This document shows positions 43,790 through 53,508 of a DNA stretch of 64,000 nt, piece after piece. The notes under the pieces were generated by a model. That model worked only from the letters and a program-made list of their open reading frames with translations, was not told the DNA's origin and made no database searches. Each line of letters opens with the position of its first letter. Position 1 is the first letter of the stretch. The stretch is from Halalkalibacillus sediminis (GTDB lineage Bacteria; Bacillota; Bacilli; Bacillales; Alkalibacillaceae), in NCBI RefSeq assembly GCF_002844535.1, contig NZ_PJNH01000001.1:372001-436000 (forward strand), read 5' to 3'. Position numbers and translations under genes: made by a program.

Positions 43790-43841
43790 TTGCATCCATC
43801 GGGAACCTATTATATATTACTATTAGGACCTAGTCTTAAAT
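43790..43841 (+). promoter_or_regulatory. fapR promoter with FapR operator
   Basis: TTGCAT (43790-43795) and TATATT (43813-43818) are 17 bases apart. Directly downstream, 43822-43841 holds ATTAGGACCTAGTCTTAAAT, an imperfect palindrome that matches the known FapR operator (TTAGTACCTA...TCTTAA type). This predicts autorepression of fapR-plsX-fabD-fabG, lifted by malonyl-CoA. Confidence 0.85.
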
Positions 43842-43855
43842 CGGACGGTGGAAAA

Positions 43856-44419
43856 ATGAAATTAAAGAAGAAGCAACGACAAGAACAGTTGACTGAAATG
43901 ATAGAAAATACACCATTCATTACTGATGAAGAATTAGCTAAGACATTTGATGTAAGTATCCAAACGATTCGCTTGGATCGTCTGGAGCTTTCCATTCCAG
44001 AATTAAGGCAACGTATTAAAGGTGTCGCAGAGAAGCAGTGGAACGAAACGGTTAAAGCACTTCCTGTTGATGAGATCATAGGAGATGTAGTCAATTTGGA
44101 GTTGGACGAATTAGCGATATCGATCTTAGATGTAACTGCCGACCAAGCATTTTCAAGAAACCAAATAGCACGAGGGCACCATTTATTTGCCCAAGCTAAC
44201 TCACTGGCAGTTGCGGTAATCAACGATGAATTAGCCTTAACGGCTAGTGCTGACATCCAGTTTACACGTCCTGTAAAAGTTGGTGAACGGGTCATCGCAA
44301 AAGCTACAGTAGTGGGACAGGATGAGAAAGAGCGAACAATCGTTGAGGTCAAGAGCTTTGTAAATAACGAAACTGTTTTTATTGGTACGTTCAACATGTA
44401 CCGTTCAACAGATGGTTAA
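43856..44419 (+). CDS. fapR: FapR, transcriptional repressor of fatty acid and phospholipid genes
   Basis: A malonyl-CoA-responsive repressor of lipid synthesis genes. The 187-residue protein has an N-terminal helix-turn-helix ([31 protein letters not shown]) and a C-terminal hot-dog fold that binds malonyl-CoA ([17 protein letters not shown]). The ATG at 43856 has a GGTGG site; the longer frame upstream contains the promoter and operator, so it cannot be the real start. It heads the plsX-fabD-fabG-acpP cluster. Confidence 0.96.
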   Translation: MKLKKKQRQEQLTEMIENTPFITDEELAKTFDVSIQTIRLDRLELSIPELRQRIKGVAEKQWNETVKALPVDEIIGDVVNLELDELAISILDVTADQAFSRNQIARGHHLFAQANSLAVAVINDELALTASADIQFTRPVKVGERVIAKATVVGQDEKERTIVEVKSFVNNETVFIGTFNMYRSTDG

Positions 44420-44432
44420 AGGGGAATTTTTG

Positions 44433-45434
44433 ATGAAAATAGCAATTGACGCAATGGGTGGAGATCATGCACCTGAATCAGTGGTGAAAGGTTCTTTGCT
44501 TGCACTGGAAGCTTTTGAAGACCTATCTATTACTCTTTATGGAGATGAAAATAAGATTAAGCAATATCTTGAAGGGTCTGATAAGCGATTAACGATCCAC
44601 CATACGACGGAAAAAATCGAAAATGATGATGAACCCGTACGAGTGGTCCGAAAGAAGAAGCAAGCTTCCATGGTTTTAATGGCTGAGGCTGTTAAAAATG
44701 GAGAAGCGGATGCTTGTATTTCTGCGGGTAATACAGGTGCCTTAATGAGTGCTGGTTTATTCAAAGTCGGCCGTATCAAAGGTATTGACCGACCGGCCTT
44801 AAGCCCGACGTTACCTACCATTGATGGTAAAGGTTTTTTATTACTTGATGTAGGAGCAAACGTGGAAGCCAAGCCTAATCATCTTTTACAGTATGCTATT
44901 ATGGGATCGATTTATGTTGAACGAGTAAGAGGTATTAAGAACCCTACGGTAGGTTTATTAAATGTTGGTACGGAAGATGGAAAAGGTAATGAGTTAGTGA
45001 AAGAAGCTTTTCAACTCATGAAAAAAGGACCTATTAACTTCATAGGTAATGTTGAAGCAAGAGATTTACTGAATGGTGCGGCAGATGTGGTCGTTACCGA
45101 TGGGTTCTCTGGAAACATTACGTTGAAGTCAATCGAAGGCACTGCTTTATCTATGTTTTCTATGATGAAAGAAGTCTTCATGAAAAATACCAAAACAAAA
45201 ATTGCTGCTGCTATGGTAAAGAATGATTTGAAAGGGTTGAAGGACCAGCTTGATTATTCGGAATATGGTGGAGCGGGGCTATTCGGTTTAGCAAAGCCAG
45301 TTATAAAAGCTCACGGTTCTTCTAATGATCGAGCAGTACTCAACGCCATAAAACAAACATATGATTTAGTAGAACAAGACGTAGTTACACTTATTGCAGA
45401 ACAAGTAGAATCAATGCGCGAGGAGGCGAATTAG
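44433..45434 (+). CDS. plsX: PlsX, acyl-ACP:phosphate acyltransferase
   Basis: Makes acyl-phosphate from acyl-ACP for the PlsY acyltransferase, the first step of phosphatidic acid synthesis, at the membrane surface. The 333-residue protein starts [20 protein letters not shown] and has [27 protein letters not shown] and [16 protein letters not shown]. The ATG at 44433 follows AAGGGGAA. It is coupled closely to fapR and fabD. Confidence 0.97.
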   Translation: MKIAIDAMGGDHAPESVVKGSLLALEAFEDLSITLYGDENKIKQYLEGSDKRLTIHHTTEKIENDDEPVRVVRKKKQASMVLMAEAVKNGEADACISAGNTGALMSAGLFKVGRIKGIDRPALSPTLPTIDGKGFLLLDVGANVEAKPNHLLQYAIMGSIYVERVRGIKNPTVGLLNVGTEDGKGNELVKEAFQLMKKGPINFIGNVEARDLLNGAADVVVTDGFSGNITLKSIEGTALSMFSMMKEVFMKNTKTKIAAAMVKNDLKGLKDQLDYSEYGGAGLFGLAKPVIKAHGSSNDRAVLNAIKQTYDLVEQDVVTLIAEQVESMREEAN

Positions 45435-45435
45435 A

Positions 45436-46380
45436 ATGGCGAAAATAGCTTTCCTCTTTCCTGGACAAGGTTCCCAAGAAGTAGGAATGGGACAATCTTT
45501 TTATGATCAATTTGATGAAGTGAAAGAGAAGTTCAAAGCGGCTGATGAAATTCTAGATGATAACCTTAGCAAACTGCTATTGGAAGGACCAGGAGATGAA
45601 CTAACCAAAACAGAGAATGCTCAACCGGCCTTGCTGTTATTAAGTTCAGCAATCAATGACCTGATTATGAAAGAAGGCATCCAACCAGACGTAGTGGCTG
45701 GTCACAGTTTAGGTGAATATAGTGCGTTATACGCAGCTGGAGCACTTTCTTTTGAAGATGCTATTACAACTGTAAGAAAACGAGGATTATTGATGGAAGA
45801 AGCTGTCCCGACTGGACAAGGTACGATGGCTGCTGTGCTTGGTGCAGATGAAGAGCTTATTGTTGAGATCACTGAAAAAATTACAGCTGAAGGTGACGTA
45901 GTGAACGTCGCAAACTTCAACTGCCCTGGTCAAATCGTTATATCAGGATCTGTAAAAGGTGTTGAACTAGCATCTGAACAGCTGAAGGAAGCTGGAGCAA
46001 AACGAGTCCTCCCGTTGAATGTAAGTGGACCATTCCATTCTGATCTGATGAAACCGGCGAGTGAGGATTTTAAGGAAGCTCTGGATAAGATCAACATCCA
46101 TTCGACTGAAGTGCCTGTATACGCTAATGTTCATGCAAAACCAATCACTGAAGCTTCTGAAATTGAAACTTGTTTAGTAGATCAATTGTACTCTCCTGTA
46201 CAATTTACAAATACGATCCAACAAATGCTTGAAGACGGTGTAGATACATTTGTTGAGATAGGAAACGGAAAAGTCCTATCAGGATTAGTCAAAAAGATCC
46301 ACCGACGCGCGAAAGTATTTAATATTCAAGATGTTGAATCTTACGAAAAATTCATTCAATGGGCAAAGGAGGAGTCGTAA
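45436..46380 (+). CDS. fabD: Malonyl-CoA:ACP transacylase
   Basis: Transfers malonyl groups from CoA to acyl carrier protein. The 314-residue protein has [14 protein letters not shown] at the N-terminus and the catalytic Ser91 in [11 protein letters not shown]; the partner His is in [12 protein letters not shown] near 198. It starts one base after plsX behind GAGGAGG. The stop overlaps the fabG start by one base. Confidence 0.97.
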   Translation: MAKIAFLFPGQGSQEVGMGQSFYDQFDEVKEKFKAADEILDDNLSKLLLEGPGDELTKTENAQPALLLLSSAINDLIMKEGIQPDVVAGHSLGEYSALYAAGALSFEDAITTVRKRGLLMEEAVPTGQGTMAAVLGADEELIVEITEKITAEGDVVNVANFNCPGQIVISGSVKGVELASEQLKEAGAKRVLPLNVSGPFHSDLMKPASEDFKEALDKINIHSTEVPVYANVHAKPITEASEIETCLVDQLYSPVQFTNTIQQMLEDGVDTFVEIGNGKVLSGLVKKIHRRAKVFNIQDVESYEKFIQWAKEES

Positions 46381-47120
46381 TGTTACAAGGAAAAACAGCA
46401 CTCGTTACTGGAGCATCAAGAGGGATCGGAAGAGCAATTGCACTTGAACTCGCACAGAATGGTGCTAATGTTGTTGTGAACTATGCTGGTAGTAAAGATA
46501 AGGCAGAAAAAGTTGTAGAAGAGATTGAATCTCTAGGGTCTAAAGCGATTGCAGTTCAAACAAATGTCGCTTCCAGTGAAGAGGTAAAAGAATTAGTTAA
46601 ACAAACGATTGATGAATTCGGTTCCCTGGACATACTAGTTAATAATGCGGGTATTACTAGAGACAATCTACTAATGCGAATGAAAGAAGAAGAATTCGAT
46701 GAAGTGATTGATACAAACTTAAAAGGTGTATTCAACTGTACGAAGGCAGTTACCCGTCAAATGATGAAACAGCGTTCTGGTAAAATAATAAACGTAGCAT
46801 CTGTGGTAGGTGTGATTGGTAACCCTGGACAAGTCAATTACGTTGCGGCTAAATCAGGAGTAATTGGAATGACGAAATCAGTTGCAAAAGAATTAGCTAC
46901 ACGGAATGTGAACGTTAATGCGGTTGCCCCTGGTTATGTTACAACAGATATGACTGATGATTTATCTCAGGAAGCTAAAGACCAGATGTATAGCATGATA
47001 CCTCTCAACCGACTAGGTGAGCCTGAAGATATAGCGAAAGTGGTAAGGTTCCTAGCTTCTTCAGATGCTGATTATGTGACTGGTCAAACGATTCATGTAG
47101 ACGGCGGAATGGTGATGTAG
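46380..47120 (+). CDS. fabG: 3-oxoacyl-ACP reductase FabG
   Basis: The NADPH-dependent ketoacyl reductase of fatty acid elongation, 246 residues. The short-chain dehydrogenase signature is complete: TGASRGIG for cofactor binding, NNAG at 88-91, Ser141, Tyr154 and Lys158 (YVAAK). The ATG at 46380 shares one base with the fabD stop and follows AAGGAGG. Confidence 0.97.
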   Translation: MLQGKTALVTGASRGIGRAIALELAQNGANVVVNYAGSKDKAEKVVEEIESLGSKAIAVQTNVASSEEVKELVKQTIDEFGSLDILVNNAGITRDNLLMRMKEEEFDEVIDTNLKGVFNCTKAVTRQMMKQRSGKIINVASVVGVIGNPGQVNYVAAKSGVIGMTKSVAKELATRNVNVNAVAPGYVTTDMTDDLSQEAKDQMYSMIPLNRLGEPEDIAKVVRFLASSDADYVTGQTIHVDGGMVM

Positions 47121-47198
47121 AAAAGAATATTCAATCGTTAGCTTGAGTAATTTATGCTAAACTTGAAAACGATAAGCTTTGAAAGGAGGTGAACGGAG

Positions 47199-47432
47199 AT
47201 GGCAGATGTGTTTGATCGTGTTAAAAAGATTATTGTAGAACGTCTAGACGTTGACGAAGCTAAAGTAACTAATGATGCTTCATTTAAAGATGATTTAGAT
47301 GCAGACTCATTAGATGTAGTAGAACTTGTTATGGAACTTGAAGATGAGTTCGATATGGAAATTTCTGATGAAGACGCAGAGAAAATTGAAACAGTGGGTG
47401 ATGCTGTTAATTACATAGACAGCAGCCAGTAA
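47199..47432 (+). CDS. acpP: Acyl carrier protein
   Basis: The 77-residue carrier of growing acyl chains. The phosphopantetheine site is Ser37 in [12 protein letters not shown], and the protein is strongly acidic as expected. A near-perfect AAAGGAGGTGA ribosome binding site precedes the ATG, fitting a highly expressed gene. The 78-base gap after fabG may hold its own promoter, but no convincing one is visible. Confidence 0.97.
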   Translation: MADVFDRVKKIIVERLDVDEAKVTNDASFKDDLDADSLDVVELVMELEDEFDMEISDEDAEKIETVGDAVNYIDSSQ

Positions 47433-47444
47433 TACTGTTCAACA

Positions 47445-47475
47445 GAGGATGACTAGCAAAATGTTAGTCATCCTC
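47445..47475 (+). other. Hairpin between acpP and rnc
   Basis: An 11-bp perfect stem (GAGGATGACTA at 47445-47455 with 47465-47475) encloses a 9-nt loop. There is no T run, so it is not a classic terminator. It could be a processing site or a weak terminator. Confidence 0.6.
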
Positions 47476-47506
47476 ACTTATGTATGAAGAAAGTACGGTG
47501 ATAGAA

Positions 47507-48187
47507 ATGGACTTCAAACAATTTCAAAAGGATCATGAACTGCATTTTAATGACGAGAAGTTACTAAAGCAGGCTTTTATGCATACATCTTATGTGAATG
47601 AGCATCGAGGTGAAAACCTTGAAGATAATGAACGATTAGAATTTCTGGGTGATGCCGTGCTTGAGCTAGGCGTCTCTCAATATCTCTTTCGTAATTATCA
47701 GGAAATGAGTGAAGGTGAGCTCACTAAGCTAAGAGCAAATATAGTTTGTGAACCATCACTTGAGAATTTTGCTAGAAAAAACAATCTCGGTAAGTATGTG
47801 CTTCTAGGAAAAGGTGAAGAAGCTTCTGGAGGTAGGAAAAGACCTGCATTACTAGCAGATGCATTTGAAGCTTTAATTGGTGCTATCTACTTGGACCAAG
47901 GTTTCGACCAAGCTCTTCAATTTTTAGATAGAGTTGTTTTCCCTGAGATTGAACCTGGTGCTTTTTCGCATGCGATGGATTATAAAACTCAATTACAAGA
48001 AATTGTACAACAGCAAGGCGGTAAGGTAACTTACCGGATCTTAGAAGAAATTGGACCTGCTCACAACAGAGATTTTTTGGCGGGAGTCTTCATTAACGAA
48101 GAAAAGCATGGTGAAGGACAAGGAAGAACTAAGAAAGAGGCCGAGCAAAGAGCTGCCAATCAAGCAATGAATCAATTAAAAAATTAA
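47507..48187 (+). CDS. rnc: Ribonuclease III
   Basis: Cuts double-stranded RNA in rRNA maturation and antisense turnover. The catalytic signature [13 protein letters not shown] and the metal-binding [14 protein letters not shown] are present, followed by a C-terminal double-stranded RNA-binding domain ([12 protein letters not shown]... [13 protein letters not shown]). The start is uncertain: ATG 47507 (226 residues) has a weak GGTGATAG site; an ATG at 47480 is in frame but has no ribosome binding site and follows the hairpin directly. Confidence 0.94.
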   Translation: MDFKQFQKDHELHFNDEKLLKQAFMHTSYVNEHRGENLEDNERLEFLGDAVLELGVSQYLFRNYQEMSEGELTKLRANIVCEPSLENFARKNNLGKYVLLGKGEEASGGRKRPALLADAFEALIGAIYLDQGFDQALQFLDRVVFPEIEPGAFSHAMDYKTQLQEIVQQQGGKVTYRILEEIGPAHNRDFLAGVFINEEKHGEGQGRTKKEAEQRAANQAMNQLKN

Positions 48188-48216
48188 AGCTGACAATATG
48201 TCAGCTTTAATTTTTT
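48181..48216. terminator. Bidirectional terminator between rnc and the DUF1128 gene
   Basis: TTAAAGCTGACA (48184-48195) pairs perfectly with 48199-48210 over a 3-nt loop, with A-rich and T-rich flanks on both sides. It overlaps the last codons of both convergent genes. Confidence 0.88.
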
Positions 48217-48434
48217 CTATACTTTTTCAACTCAACAAGTATTGCATTAATCTCAGGAACACTGATTTGATCTTTCGATTTGACCATATCATAAAGATCT
48301 TTGATATCTTGGTAATCTTCCAAAGAGAAATTGTCTGGATCCATAATCGATGGATTAAGTACTTGAAGATCTTTAGACAGCTCATTGATTATATAACTCA
48401 AGTTTTCTTCTGTCGGTTCATTTAAGTTCAACAT
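48207..48434 (-). CDS. DUF1128/UPF0435 (YfkK-like) small protein
   Basis: A 75-residue acidic protein that resembles the UPF0435 family (B. subtilis YfkK): EENLSYIINELSKDLQVLN, the P-x-x-F-x-x-E-x-Y-x-D pattern (DPDNFSLEDYQDIKDLYDMV) and a C-terminal VELKKYRK. No function is known for the family. A GGGAGTGA site precedes the ATG. It is transcribed leftward between rnc and smc, which are adjacent in B. subtilis, so it is an insertion relative to that order. Confidence 0.82.
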   Translation of the reverse strand: MLNLNEPTEENLSYIINELSKDLQVLNPSIMDPDNFSLEDYQDIKDLYDMVKSKDQISVPEINAILVELKKYRKN

Positions 48435-48545
48435 TATTCACTCCCATATCCTCTTTTAGTCATCTTCTTTAACCACTCTTTTTATGATAAAATAAAAAGG
48501 TTAAAATGTTAAGTAGATGTAAGAAATATAAGTAGGTGCATACAT

Positions 48546-51500
48546 ATGTTTTTGAAAAAATTAGACTCTGTTGGATTCAAATCATTCGCTGAACGTATAT
48601 CAGTGGATTTTGTTCCAGGGGTTACAGCCGTAGTCGGCCCTAACGGAAGTGGAAAGTCTAATATAACAGATGCTATAAGGTGGGTGCTGGGGGAACAATC
48701 AGCAAAATCTTTAAGAGGGTCAAAAATGCAAGATATCATTTTTGCAGGAAGTGACTCTAGAAAAGCTCTGAATGTAGCTGAAGTTACATTAGTTTTAGAT
48801 AATAAAGATCAACAATTACCGATAGATTATGAAGAAGTAGCTGTGACAAGACGAGTATACAGGTCTGGTGACAGCGAGTATCTACTTAATAAACAACCAT
48901 GTAGATTAAAAGACATTGTCGATTTATTCATGGATTCCGGATTAGGAAAAGAAGCCTTTTCGATTATTAGTCAAGGTAAAGTTGAAGAAATTTTGAGCTC
49001 CAAGTCAGAAGAACGAAGAAGTATTTTCGAAGAAGCTGCTGGGGTTCTTAAATATAAGCAAAGAAAAATAAAAGCTGTTAAGAAATTGACTGAAACAGAA
49101 GAAAATCTAAATCGTGTGGAAGATATCATCCACGAAATAGATGGGCAATTAGAGCCTTTGAAAGAACAAGCAGCAATCGCTAAAGATTATCTTGAGAAAA
49201 AGGAAGAACTAGAGCGATTCGAAGTTTCGTTGATCGTTTCAGAAATTGAACAGATTCATAATGAATGGCAGGAAGTATTAAGTTCTATTGAACGATTGAA
49301 AGAAGAATTGGTTGAACAAAAGTCGTTTATCGAAAAAGATGAACATCAAGTAGAAAAATACGGGCATTCCATCTCTGAGTTAGATGAAAAAATTGAAAGC
49401 TGGCAAGAAGAGAAATTGTCCTTGACTCAATTAATCGAGCAAGTGGAAGGAAAGAAAAATGTCCTAACCGAACGCTTGAAACATTTCGATGAAAGTAAAA
49501 GTAAACTGGATGAAGATATACTCTCCAAACAAGACCATATTGAACAACTGACATTCGATTTCGACGATTTGACGAAAAGGCTTCAAATCCTTGAATCCTC
49601 TCGTGCTGAAACCAAGCAATCTATAAAAGAACTGGAATCGGAAATAGAAGATTCAGGTTCAAGTGTCGAGGAGAGAATCGAATCACTTAAAGCTGAATAC
49701 ATTGAAATTTTAAATGAACAAGCAGCCAATAAAAATGAAAAAGCATCTGTTCAAAGACAGATTGAACAGGCTGAACATAGAAAAGAACGTTTAGATGAGC
49801 GTTTTAAACAAATGCTTTCTGAAAGAGATGAAATCGAATCGGATAGGGAAAGCCGTGAAGAAAACAGGCGTTCAGCTAAAGCTGAGATTAAATCAAAACA
49901 AGAGCAAGTTGCTGCCAAGAAGAGTGAGATTGAAGATATCCAACCTACTATAAATGAAGATGAGGAAAAACTTCAAAAAGGTTATCGCATGATTGAGCAA
50001 CTTCGCTCGAAAAAAGAAATGCTGGAAGATATGAAGCATTCATACAGTGGTTTCTTTTATGGGGTTAAATCTTTACTCCAAGCTCAAGAAAACAACAAAG
50101 TGAGAGGCTTACACGGTGCTGTAGCTCAATTAATCAATGTGCCGAATGATTACGTGTCGGCCATTGAAACTGCACTTGGGGGTCAAGCACAACATTTAGT
50201 AGTAGACACTGATGAAGATGCGCGTAATGCGATCCAATATCTTAAGAAATCGAATAGCGGTCGTGCGACCCTTTTACCAATGAAAACAATTCGAGGGCGT
50301 TCAGTGGACCAGAATAGTCTGAATTCTATTAAAGGGCAGAATGGTTTTGTAGGTGTGGCTTCTGATCTTGTCGAATTCGACGGGAAATACGAGTCGATCG
50401 TCAAGAGCCTCTTGGGTCACATTTTAATTGCAGAGTCTTTAAAAGATGCTAACCAACTGGCGAAATTATGCAATCACCGTTATCGTATCGTTACACTTGA
50501 CGGTGACGTCGTAAACCCCGGCGGATCTATGTCCGGAGGGGCGAAGAAAAATACGAATCAGGCTTCTTTATTCACTAGAGACCAGGAACTAGAAGAGATT
50601 AAAGAGAAATTGGATGATTACGAAAACAAATCTGAATCTTTTGCGAGCCAGCTACAAAAGAAAAAAGAGAACCTGGCTGAACGAAGAGATGAACTTGAAA
50701 ATTTAGAAGCAGAGCTTTCAACACTAACTGAGGAACATCATGAAAGTGACAACAAGTATCAAGCATTAGAAATGAAATTAAGTTCATTGAATGATCAACT
50801 GAGTGTGTATGATCAGGAGAACAGTCAATATGAGAAAGAAATTGAAGATTTAAATACTCAGTTAACTAATTTAACCGAAAAACTAGTGGAACAAGATACA
50901 GAAGCGGATGAGTTGAAGAAAAACATCGATGATTTGTCCAATAACCAGTCCACATTCAAAGAAGCTCAAGAAGAGTATAGAGAAAAAATCAATCACTTGC
51001 AGATTCGTCTTGCTGAACAAGATAGTGATATTAGAAACCAGAAAGAAAATGTCAGACAAGCTGAAGAGGAACTTTCTGAACAGAAACAACAGAAGGATAA
51101 CCTTGAGCAAGAGCTGAAAGCTTTAGAAGAATCACATGAAAACTCCCAGACGATTGAACAATTAGGGGACCAATTGAAAGAAGCTCGAACTCGTTTGGTA
51201 AACGTGAATGATCAATTGGAACAATCTAGAAATGAACGAAGAGAAATCCAACAGGCACGTGAAGACTTAGAACGCGAGTTGAAAGAAAACAACCGTTCAT
51301 ATGATAAAAAGAATAGTGAATTACAACAACTTGAGGTCAAGGCAAATAGACAAGATGTCGAACTTGATAACCGCTTGAACCGTTTGAGTGAAGAATATGA
51401 AACAACTTTTGAGAAGGCAAAAGCGGAGTTTGGCGTGCCAGATGATTTACAAGCTACGAAAGAAAAAGTCAAACTTATTAAACGTTCCATTGACGAACTT

Positions 51501-52115
51501 GGAACAGTAAATTTAGGTTCGATAGAAGAATATGAAAGAATCCAGGAACGCTATGACTTTTTAACAGGTCAACAAAATGATTTACTAGAAGCAAAGGCGA
51601 CCTTGAACGAAATAATTGATGAAATGGACGGTGAAATGGTTCGTAAGTTCAGCCACACGTTTGAACAAATTCAACAGCAATTTAGCCAAGTGTTCGTTGA
51701 ATTATTCGGGGGCGGAAGTGCAGAATTGAAACTGACCGATCCCGATAACTTATTAGAAACAGGCGTAGATATCGTAGCTCAACCACCAGGTAAAAAACTT
51801 CAACATCTGAGCTTATTGTCTGGTGGGGAACGGGCATTAACTGCTATAGCGTTACTATTTGCGATTTTGAGAGTTCGTCCAGTTCCTTTCTGTGTATTGG
51901 ATGAAGTCGAAGCTGCTTTAGATGAAGCGAACGTTGTACGTTTCGCCCAATATTTAAAAGAGTTTTCACAGCAGACCCAATTTATTGTCATTACGCATAG
52001 AAAAGGTACAATGGAGCTTGCGGATGTATTGTACGGAGTTACCATGCAAGAGTCTGGTGTTTCGAAATTAGTCTCTGTAAAATTGGAAGAGACTGAAGAG
52101 ATGATTTATTCATAG
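48546..52115 (+). CDS. smc: Chromosome segregation protein SMC
   Basis: The ATPase that folds and segregates chromosomes together with ScpA and ScpB. The 1189-residue protein has Walker A in GPNGSGKSNITDAI near residue 32, two long coiled-coil arms (about 170-500 and 680-1010), a hinge (about 515-640, with VVNPGGSMSGG at its end) and the C-terminal head with LSLLSGGERAL and the Walker B FCVLDEVEAALDE. It starts behind an AGGTG site. Confidence 0.97.
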   Translation: MFLKKLDSVGFKSFAERISVDFVPGVTAVVGPNGSGKSNITDAIRWVLGEQSAKSLRGSKMQDIIFAGSDSRKALNVAEVTLVLDNKDQQLPIDYEEVAVTRRVYRSGDSEYLLNKQPCRLKDIVDLFMDSGLGKEAFSIISQGKVEEILSSKSEERRSIFEEAAGVLKYKQRKIKAVKKLTETEENLNRVEDIIHEIDGQLEPLKEQAAIAKDYLEKKEELERFEVSLIVSEIEQIHNEWQEVLSSIERLKEELVEQKSFIEKDEHQVEKYGHSISELDEKIESWQEEKLSLTQLIEQVEGKKNVLTERLKHFDESKSKLDEDILSKQDHIEQLTFDFDDLTKRLQILESSRAETKQSIKELESEIEDSGSSVEERIESLKAEYIEILNEQAANKNEKASVQRQIEQAEHRKERLDERFKQMLSERDEIESDRESREENRRSAKAEIKSKQEQVAAKKSEIEDIQPTINEDEEKLQKGYRMIEQLRSKKEMLEDMKHSYSGFFYGVKSLLQAQENNKVRGLHGAVAQLINVPNDYVSAIETALGGQAQHLVVDTDEDARNAIQYLKKSNSGRATLLPMKTIRGRSVDQNSLNSIKGQNGFVGVASDLVEFDGKYESIVKSLLGHILIAESLKDANQLAKLCNHRYRIVTLDGDVVNPGGSMSGGAKKNTNQASLFTRDQELEEIKEKLDDYENKSESFASQLQKKKENLAERRDELENLEAELSTLTEEHHESDNKYQALEMKLSSLNDQLSVYDQENSQYEKEIEDLNTQLTNLTEKLVEQDTEADELKKNIDDLSNNQSTFKEAQEEYREKINHLQIRLAEQDSDIRNQKENVRQAEEELSEQKQQKDNLEQELKALEESHENSQTIEQLGDQLKEARTRLVNVNDQLEQSRNERREIQQAREDLERELKENNRSYDKKNSELQQLEVKANRQDVELDNRLNRLSEEYETTFEKAKAEFGVPDDLQATKEKVKLIKRSIDELGTVNLGSIEEYERIQERYDFLTGQQNDLLEAKATLNEIIDEMDGEMVRKFSHTFEQIQQQFSQVFVELFGGGSAELKLTDPDNLLETGVDIVAQPPGKKLQHLSLLSGGERALTAIALLFAILRVRPVPFCVLDEVEAALDEANVVRFAQYLKEFSQQTQFIVITHRKGTMELADVLYGVTMQESGVSKLVSVKLEETEEMIYS

Positions 52116-52129
52116 AGAGGAAGGCAAGT

Positions 52130-53134
52130 ATGAGTTTCTTTAAAAAATTAAAAGATAAAATCAATACTCAAACAGAGCAAGTATCAGATAAATTCAAGGA
52201 TGGTATGGAAAAGACAAGAAGTTCTTTTACATCTAAGGTCAATGATTTAGTTGCAAAGTACCGTAAAGTGGATGAAGAATTCTTTGAAGAGCTTGAGGAA
52301 ATACTGATTTCTGCGGATGTAGGAGTAGAGACAGTAATGGAGCTGATTGAAGAGTTAGAAATGGAAGTCAAACGACGTAATATCCAGGATTCAGAGCAAG
52401 TGAAGGAAGTCATTTCCGAAAAGCTTGTAGAGATCTATTATGGAGATGACGACGAATCAATCGAAAAACTGCAATTGAACGAAGATGGTTTATCCGTCAT
52501 TTTGGTTGTAGGCGTTAATGGAGTCGGAAAAACAACCTCTATTGGTAAGTTAGCTAACCAATTAAAGCAAGAAGGAAAATCTGTTCTTCTAGCAGCAGGA
52601 GATACATTCCGAGCTGGCGCAATTGATCAATTGCAAGTGTGGGGAGAGCGTGCAGGTGTTGATGTCATCAAACATAGCGAGGGGAGCGATCCAGCCGCAG
52701 TAATATATGATGGAATACAAGCTGCCAAATCAAGAGGAGTAGATGTATTATTGTGTGATACAGCTGGACGCCTGCAAAATAAAGTTAACTTGATGAACGA
52801 GTTAGCGAAAGTGAAAAAAGTGATTTCTCGTGAAGTTGAAGGTGCTCCTCATGAAACTTTATTAGTATTGGATGGTACGACAGGTCAGAATGCATTGAGC
52901 CAAGCCAAAACATTTAAAGAGGCAACAGATGTATCTGGAATCGTGTTGACTAAACTAGATGGAACAGCAAGAGGTGGAATTGTTCTTGCGATAAGAAACG
53001 AGATGGGTATCCCCGTCAAATATGTCGGTTTAGGCGAGCAAGTGACTGACCTTCAACCATTTGATGCTCACCAATTTGTCTATGGACTATTTGGGGATAT
53101 CATCGATCAGCAGAGCTCAAATCAAGAAGATTAA
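52130..53134 (+). CDS. ftsY: Signal recognition particle receptor FtsY
   Basis: The membrane-associated GTPase that receives Ffh-ribosome complexes. The 334-residue protein has a short charged N-terminal A region, an N domain, and a G domain with GVNGVGKTTSIGKLA, DTFRAGAIDQL, DTAGRLQNK and TKLDGTARGG. The ATG follows AGAGAGGAAGG. It starts 14 bases after smc. Confidence 0.97.
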   Translation: MSFFKKLKDKINTQTEQVSDKFKDGMEKTRSSFTSKVNDLVAKYRKVDEEFFEELEEILISADVGVETVMELIEELEMEVKRRNIQDSEQVKEVISEKLVEIYYGDDDESIEKLQLNEDGLSVILVVGVNGVGKTTSIGKLANQLKQEGKSVLLAAGDTFRAGAIDQLQVWGERAGVDVIKHSEGSDPAAVIYDGIQAAKSRGVDVLLCDTAGRLQNKVNLMNELAKVKKVISREVEGAPHETLLVLDGTTGQNALSQAKTFKEATDVSGIVLTKLDGTARGGIVLAIRNEMGIPVKYVGLGEQVTDLQPFDAHQFVYGLFGDIIDQQSSNQED

Positions 53135-53168
53135 TCACAGCATCGATTTGAAGTAGGGAGTGCTTGGA

Positions 53169-53495
53169 TTGCTTGAAAAAACAACTCGAATGAACTACTT
53201 GTTCGATTTTTATCAGTCTTTGTTAACAGATAAACAAAGGAATTATATGGAACTCTATTACTTAGAAGATTATTCCTTAGGTGAAATATCTGAAACCTAT
53301 GATATTAGTCGACAAGCAGTTTATGATAATATTAAACGTACAGAGGCTATGCTTGAAGAGTACGAAGTCAAACTTGGCCTGTATAAAAGGTTTGAAAAAA
53401 GAACCAAACTTGTTAAGCAACTTAGAGAAGCTATTGATCAACAAGATCAATCAACAATCAATCAGTTGATCAATCAACTAGAAAACCTAGATTAG
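53169..53495 (+). CDS. ylxM: YlxM/p13-like DNA-binding protein
   Basis: A 108-residue protein of the YlxM family, linked to the signal recognition particle pathway by gene order. [21 protein letters not shown] and the sigma-70 region 4-like helix-turn-helix [22 protein letters not shown] are characteristic. TTG at 53169 fits AGGGAG at 53155-53160 and the B. subtilis start; a GTG at 53160 overlaps it. The C-terminal codons are a low-complexity run of ATCAA-like repeats encoding a Gln/Asn/Ile-rich tail. Confidence 0.92.
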   Translation: MLEKTTRMNYLFDFYQSLLTDKQRNYMELYYLEDYSLGEISETYDISRQAVYDNIKRTEAMLEEYEVKLGLYKRFEKRTKLVKQLREAIDQQDQSTINQLINQLENLD

Positions 53496-53508
53496 GAGGA
53501 CGGTTAAC

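Noticed and set aside
43810-44397. Open frame of 195 codons opposite fapR
   Set aside because: Mirror of the fapR coding sequence, crossing the FapR operator and promoter; no recognisable protein.
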